This document shows, one piece after another, positions 22,900-25,186 of a stretch of 25,186 nucleotides of DNA. The stretch lies in contig CAZCJA010000032.1 of assembly GCA_964499015.1 (NCBI GenBank), forward strand, positions 1-25,186, given 5' to 3'. The notes under the pieces are model-generated. The model did no database searches. It saw only the letters and a program-made list of their open reading frames with translations, and had not been told where the DNA came from. Both the position numbers and the translations under genes were made by a program. This stretch comes from CAZCJA01 sp964499015. GTDB taxonomy: Bacteria; Elusimicrobiota; Elusimicrobia; F11. The stretch's first letter is position 1. Each line of letters opens with the position of its first letter.

Positions 22900-24171
22900 C
22901 TATCCTCCGGTGGAAAATACCACGGCCGACTGGGGCAGCGGGGTAAAGAAAATCTGCACATCGTTGACGCGCGCCGCGCCAAGTACGCCATCCTGAAGAT
23001 AGACCTGCGCCACTCCGTTTCCGTTGCCTGCGGCAATCGGCGTGGGAATCGATGTGGTGGGTCCGCCGTCAACCGACACAGCCAGGTGATCGCCCACAAG
23101 CAAGGCGTTTACGATAAATACATCGGACGAATTCCGGTTCACTTTAAAAATGGCTCGTGATTCGCCGTTTCTCCATTCCTGTGCGGTGACCTTGCCGTTG
23201 GTCATGGATATCTGTATGCCGCTGGACGTGATTTCATCCCAACGCAGTCGCATACTGAGAGTGCCGGCTAGATCTTTTCCTTTAATACGGATGCGCGCGT
23301 TATCAAGGCCGCGCGTACCAAGCCAGGAAACGATCGCGCTGCGCTGCTGCGGCTCGGCCGCCAAATTGAAGCTTTCGGGAGTGGCGCTGGTCATGCCCCA
23401 CGTCAAGTTCTGCACTTCTCCCAATGTAAAATAAACGGGCCCTTGCACCGGCAGCTCCGCTTCCAGACGGTTCACCAAATCCTGCGGCAACCAGTCGGCA
23501 TTAACGCTCAAACTGTTCAATGCATAAAAAGAATTGCGCGAATTCAGCGCCAATCCGCCGCTGGTCGACACCCACGTGCCCTGGCGGCGCTGGCCGAGAA
23601 TAAATTTATCTTCCTGGCCCACGTCAAAGACATACGTGCCGTCGGCACGTTTTAGGCCCACGTCCCAACCGCCGGTGCTGACCATCTGGCGCGCTGTATG
23701 AAACGTTATATATTCACGATGGCGGTGCTTCATTGCGTTCTCGTCCGACATCCATACCGCGTTCCATTGGTTCTCACGCAGGATCGGCGCGACAATATTG
23801 TAGGTGCGGCGAAACCCGGGATCAAACATAAGCACGACCGACTTCGGCGGCACCGGCGCGCCATCGGCGTTTAGGCGACGCAATTCGGAAAAAAGCAAAG
23901 GGCGGAAACCGGCCGCGGTGAGCGCTTTGAGCCATTCGCCGTAACGCACGCGCATCGTCTCTATGCCGGATTCATATTGAGATGTAATGGCCGGCATGCG
24001 CAAAATGAGATAGTGATCGGCCTTGGCATCAATAGAAGCGGCGGGCATTTGCGGAACCGGGGCGGGACGCGTCATATGCAAATACGTAAACCATCCGCCT
24101 AAAATAAGAACAAGCGTAACGGCCCATTGGCGCCAATACGTGTCGCGCTGCGGCAAGGCGAGCCCGCTCAT
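22900..24171 (-). CDS. Membrane-anchored degenerate NodB-like protein with lectin-like C-terminus
   Basis: 423 residues from the ATG at 24171, which overlaps the GT2 stop (ATGA). A longer frame to 24237 would lie inside the GT2 gene. One transmembrane helix (about 14-31) leaves the rest in the periplasm. Residues about 52-190 follow the layout of polysaccharide deacetylases (W-KAL-AAGFRPLLFSEL, SVVLMFDPGF, NIVAPILRENQWNAVWMS). The metal-binding Asp is replaced (FDDG to FDPG, D117-P118), and the His motif is replaced by GWDVGLKRADG. It should therefore be inactive. Residues about 285-415 are beta-rich with GDHLAVSVDGGPTTSIPTPIA and a closing AARVNDVQIFF, like a LamG/concanavalin-type jelly roll. 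The likely role is polymer binding or hand-over next to the synthase. Confidence 0.7.
   Translation of the reverse strand: MSGLALPQRDTYWRQWAVTLVLILGGWFTYLHMTRPAPVPQMPAASIDAKADHYLILRMPAITSQYESGIETMRVRYGEWLKALTAAGFRPLLFSELRRLNADGAPVPPKSVVLMFDPGFRRTYNIVAPILRENQWNAVWMSDENAMKHRHREYITFHTARQMVSTGGWDVGLKRADGTYVFDVGQEDKFILGQRRQGTWVSTSGGLALNSRNSFYALNSLSVNADWLPQDLVNRLEAELPVQGPVYFTLGEVQNLTWGMTSATPESFNLAAEPQQRSAIVSWLGTRGLDNARIRIKGKDLAGTLSMRLRWDEITSSGIQISMTNGKVTAQEWRNGESRAIFKVNRNSSDVFIVNALLVGDHLAVSVDGGPTTSIPTPIAAGNGNGVAQVYLQDGVLGAARVNDVQIFFTPLPQSAVVFSTGG
22904..22908 (-). promoter_or_regulatory. Ribosome-binding site GGAGG fixing the GTG start of the fusion gene
   Basis: On the minus strand GGAGG lies about ten bases before the GTG at 22893-22891 and overlaps the last codons (Gly-Gly-stop) of the upstream gene. 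This supports GTG as the start and co-translation with the upstream gene. Confidence 0.6.
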
Positions 24172-25186
24172 CGCGTCCCCCACTGGTTTTCGCGGACCGT
24201 TACCAGCGCGTAATATGTCTGAAATGAGAATATGCAAACGTACAAGAGCGCGAAGTACAGGCCATAGAACCAGTGCGGCGAGCGCGTGTGGTAATAAAAA
24301 ATCAGGCCGAGCAGCGCATACGCCAAAAGCAACCCGCTCAAATAGCCGAAGAAGTTAAAGGGTACCCCGATAATTGGAAGGCCGACCAGCGCGCCAAGTG
24401 CGATCAGAGGCGACACCAGGGTGATCACCATCGCCGCGTAATACGATAACGCCGCGATCGGGTGTTTGGTCCACATGAAGCGCCCCGCGACCGTCAGTTC
24501 GCGCAACCAGGATTTTTTCCAGCGCAGCTGTTGGCGGATCAACACTTTCAGCGTGTTCGGCACATAGGTCGCGCAACGCGCCCCGGCGTGATACACAACG
24601 CGGTAATTGCGGAGAATATAGTTGGTCAAACTGCGGTCGTCGCCGAAGGTCGCCTTTGCGCCCAGAAACATTTGGTTTTCCCACTCGTCGAGAATTGGCA
24701 AAACCGCCGCTTTGCGGTACCCCGACAACGGGCCGGGGCAGCAGGTGACAGCGTTAAAAACGCTTTCGGCGGCCTTCATGATGCGCTGGGAAACGTAATA
24801 ACGGACCGCTTCCATTTTGGAAAAAAAGTTATTTTCTTCGATGATGACCAGCGTGTGTCCCGCGACCGCGCCCACGCGCGGATCGGCGAATGGCTGCACC
24901 AGACGGTAAATTGCTTCTTGCTCGAGGAACGTGTCGGAATCAATAAAAATAAGGATGTCCCCTTTGGCTTTGCGCGTGCCGAGCGCCATCGCGTGACGCT
25001 TGCCGCGGTTCTCGGGGAACTGATAAATGGCGATGCGGTCGTCTTTGGCTTTTAACTCCGTCAAAACATTCCATGTTTTATCGGTGGAACCGTCGTCGAC
25101 CACCATGACTTCCAGGCGGTCGGACGGATAGCGCGAGCTCAAACAATGGCGAACGGTTTCGGCGATATGCGCTTCTTCGTTTTTAA
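24168..25186 (-). CDS. Hyaluronan/chitin-synthase-like GT2 glycosyltransferase, 5' end cut by window edge
   Basis: Processive family-2 glycosyltransferase that builds and translocates a polysaccharide at the inner membrane. The frame stays open to the window end: K-N-E-E-A-H-I-A-E-T-V precedes the TTG at 25142 and matches the usual YNEE start of the GT-A domain. The gene therefore begins outside the window and the TTG is internal. Motifs in order: VVDDGSTDKT, IFIDSDT (DxD), VTCCPGPLSGYRK, FGDDRSLTNY (general base Asp) and QQLRWKKSW (Q-x-x-R-W). About four C-terminal helices and the final ENQWGTR follow. GDDR-LTNY plus the terminal WGTR is the pattern of HasA hyaluronan synthases and NodC/chitin synthases. 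The sugar is not readable from sequence. It is the most upstream visible gene of the minus-strand operon. Confidence 0.88.
   Translation of the reverse strand, partial: KNEEAHIAETVRHCLSSRYPSDRLEVMVVDDGSTDKTWNVLTELKAKDDRIAIYQFPENRGKRHAMALGTRKAKGDILIFIDSDTFLEQEAIYRLVQPFADPRVGAVAGHTLVIIEENNFFSKMEAVRYYVSQRIMKAAESVFNAVTCCPGPLSGYRKAAVLPILDEWENQMFLGAKATFGDDRSLTNYILRNYRVVYHAGARCATYVPNTLKVLIRQQLRWKKSWLRELTVAGRFMWTKHPIAALSYYAAMVITLVSPLIALGALVGLPIIGVPFNFFGYLSGLLLAYALLGLIFYYHTRSPHWFYGLYFALLYVCIFSFQTYYALVTVRENQWGTR

Noticed and set aside
24172..24237. Longer start at 24237 for the pseudo-deacetylase
   Set aside because: It overlaps the GT2 C-terminal coding region; the ATGA overlap at 24168-24171 is the natural start and places the membrane helix near the N-terminus.
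25142..25142. TTG at 25142 as the start of the GT2 gene
   Set aside because: The frame continues upstream to the window end with K-N-E-E-A-H-I-A-E-T-V, which matches the conserved GT2 N-terminus; the gene is cut by the edge.
1..25186. CRISPR arrays, rRNA, tRNA and insertion sequences
   Set aside because: No regularly spaced direct repeats, no tRNA cloverleaf, no rRNA sequence and no transposase or terminal inverted repeats were recognised anywhere in the window.

Overview
The window comes from a Gram-negative bacterium. It encodes an outer-membrane phospholipase, TPR/beta-barrel export machinery, periplasmic proteins with signal peptides and several envelope genes. Base composition is moderately GC-rich, except that the first ~1.5 kb is visibly richer in A+T. 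The glyoxylate shunt, a methionine sulfoxide reductase and an oxygen-dependent tRNA hydroxylase (MiaE type) suggest a life with oxygen and growth on C2 compounds. No rRNA, tRNA or other marker is present, so I cannot assign a phylum.

Layout. (1) 1-1559: the 3' part of an integron-type integrase, cut by the left edge, followed in the same direction by a HigBA-like toxin-antitoxin pair; this looks like an acquired segment. (2) 1574-10916 (+): a tightly packed run of nine genes, mostly overlapping: compact CstA, AI-2E-family transporter, membrane-anchored HEAT-repeat protein, malate synthase (aceB), isocitrate lyase (aceA), exported MsrA, MiaE, SIMPL-domain protein and an RluA-family pseudouridine synthase. 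(3) 10881-11786 (-): a predicted outer-membrane barrel protein, divergent from a small Spy/CpxP-like protein. (4) 12333-14357 (+): a diguanylate cyclase, an unlisted 44-residue very basic small protein and a PilZ protein. (5) 14366-16524: phospholipase A (PldA), a DUF423 membrane protein on the minus strand, a structured divergent intergenic region and a five-helix MscS-related membrane protein ending at a strong UUCG-loop terminator. (6) 16580-25186 (-): a five-gene operon, cut by the right edge, that looks like a synthase-dependent exopolysaccharide system.

The operon in (6) is the most interesting content. Transcription order is: hyaluronan/chitin-synthase-like GT2; an inner-membrane-anchored NodB-like protein whose metal and catalytic residues are lost, with a lectin-like C-terminus; a 1191-residue protein that joins an N-terminal TPR superhelix, an apparently intact PgaB-like deacetylase domain and a C-terminal outer-membrane beta-barrel in one chain; a predicted alpha/alpha-toroid protein; and a pectate-lyase-like beta-helix protein. 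In known poly-N-acetylglucosamine systems the TPR-porin (PgaA) and the deacetylase (PgaB) are separate proteins. Here the deacetylase sits between the TPRs and the barrel, and the synthase is HAS/NodC-like. The inferred order of events is polymer synthesis and inner-membrane translocation by the GT2, handling by the degenerate deacetylase, deacetylation on the TPR scaffold, export through the fused barrel, and trimming or modification by the toroid and beta-helix proteins. The c-di-GMP pair (GGDEF and PilZ) nearby may regulate it, but that link is inference.
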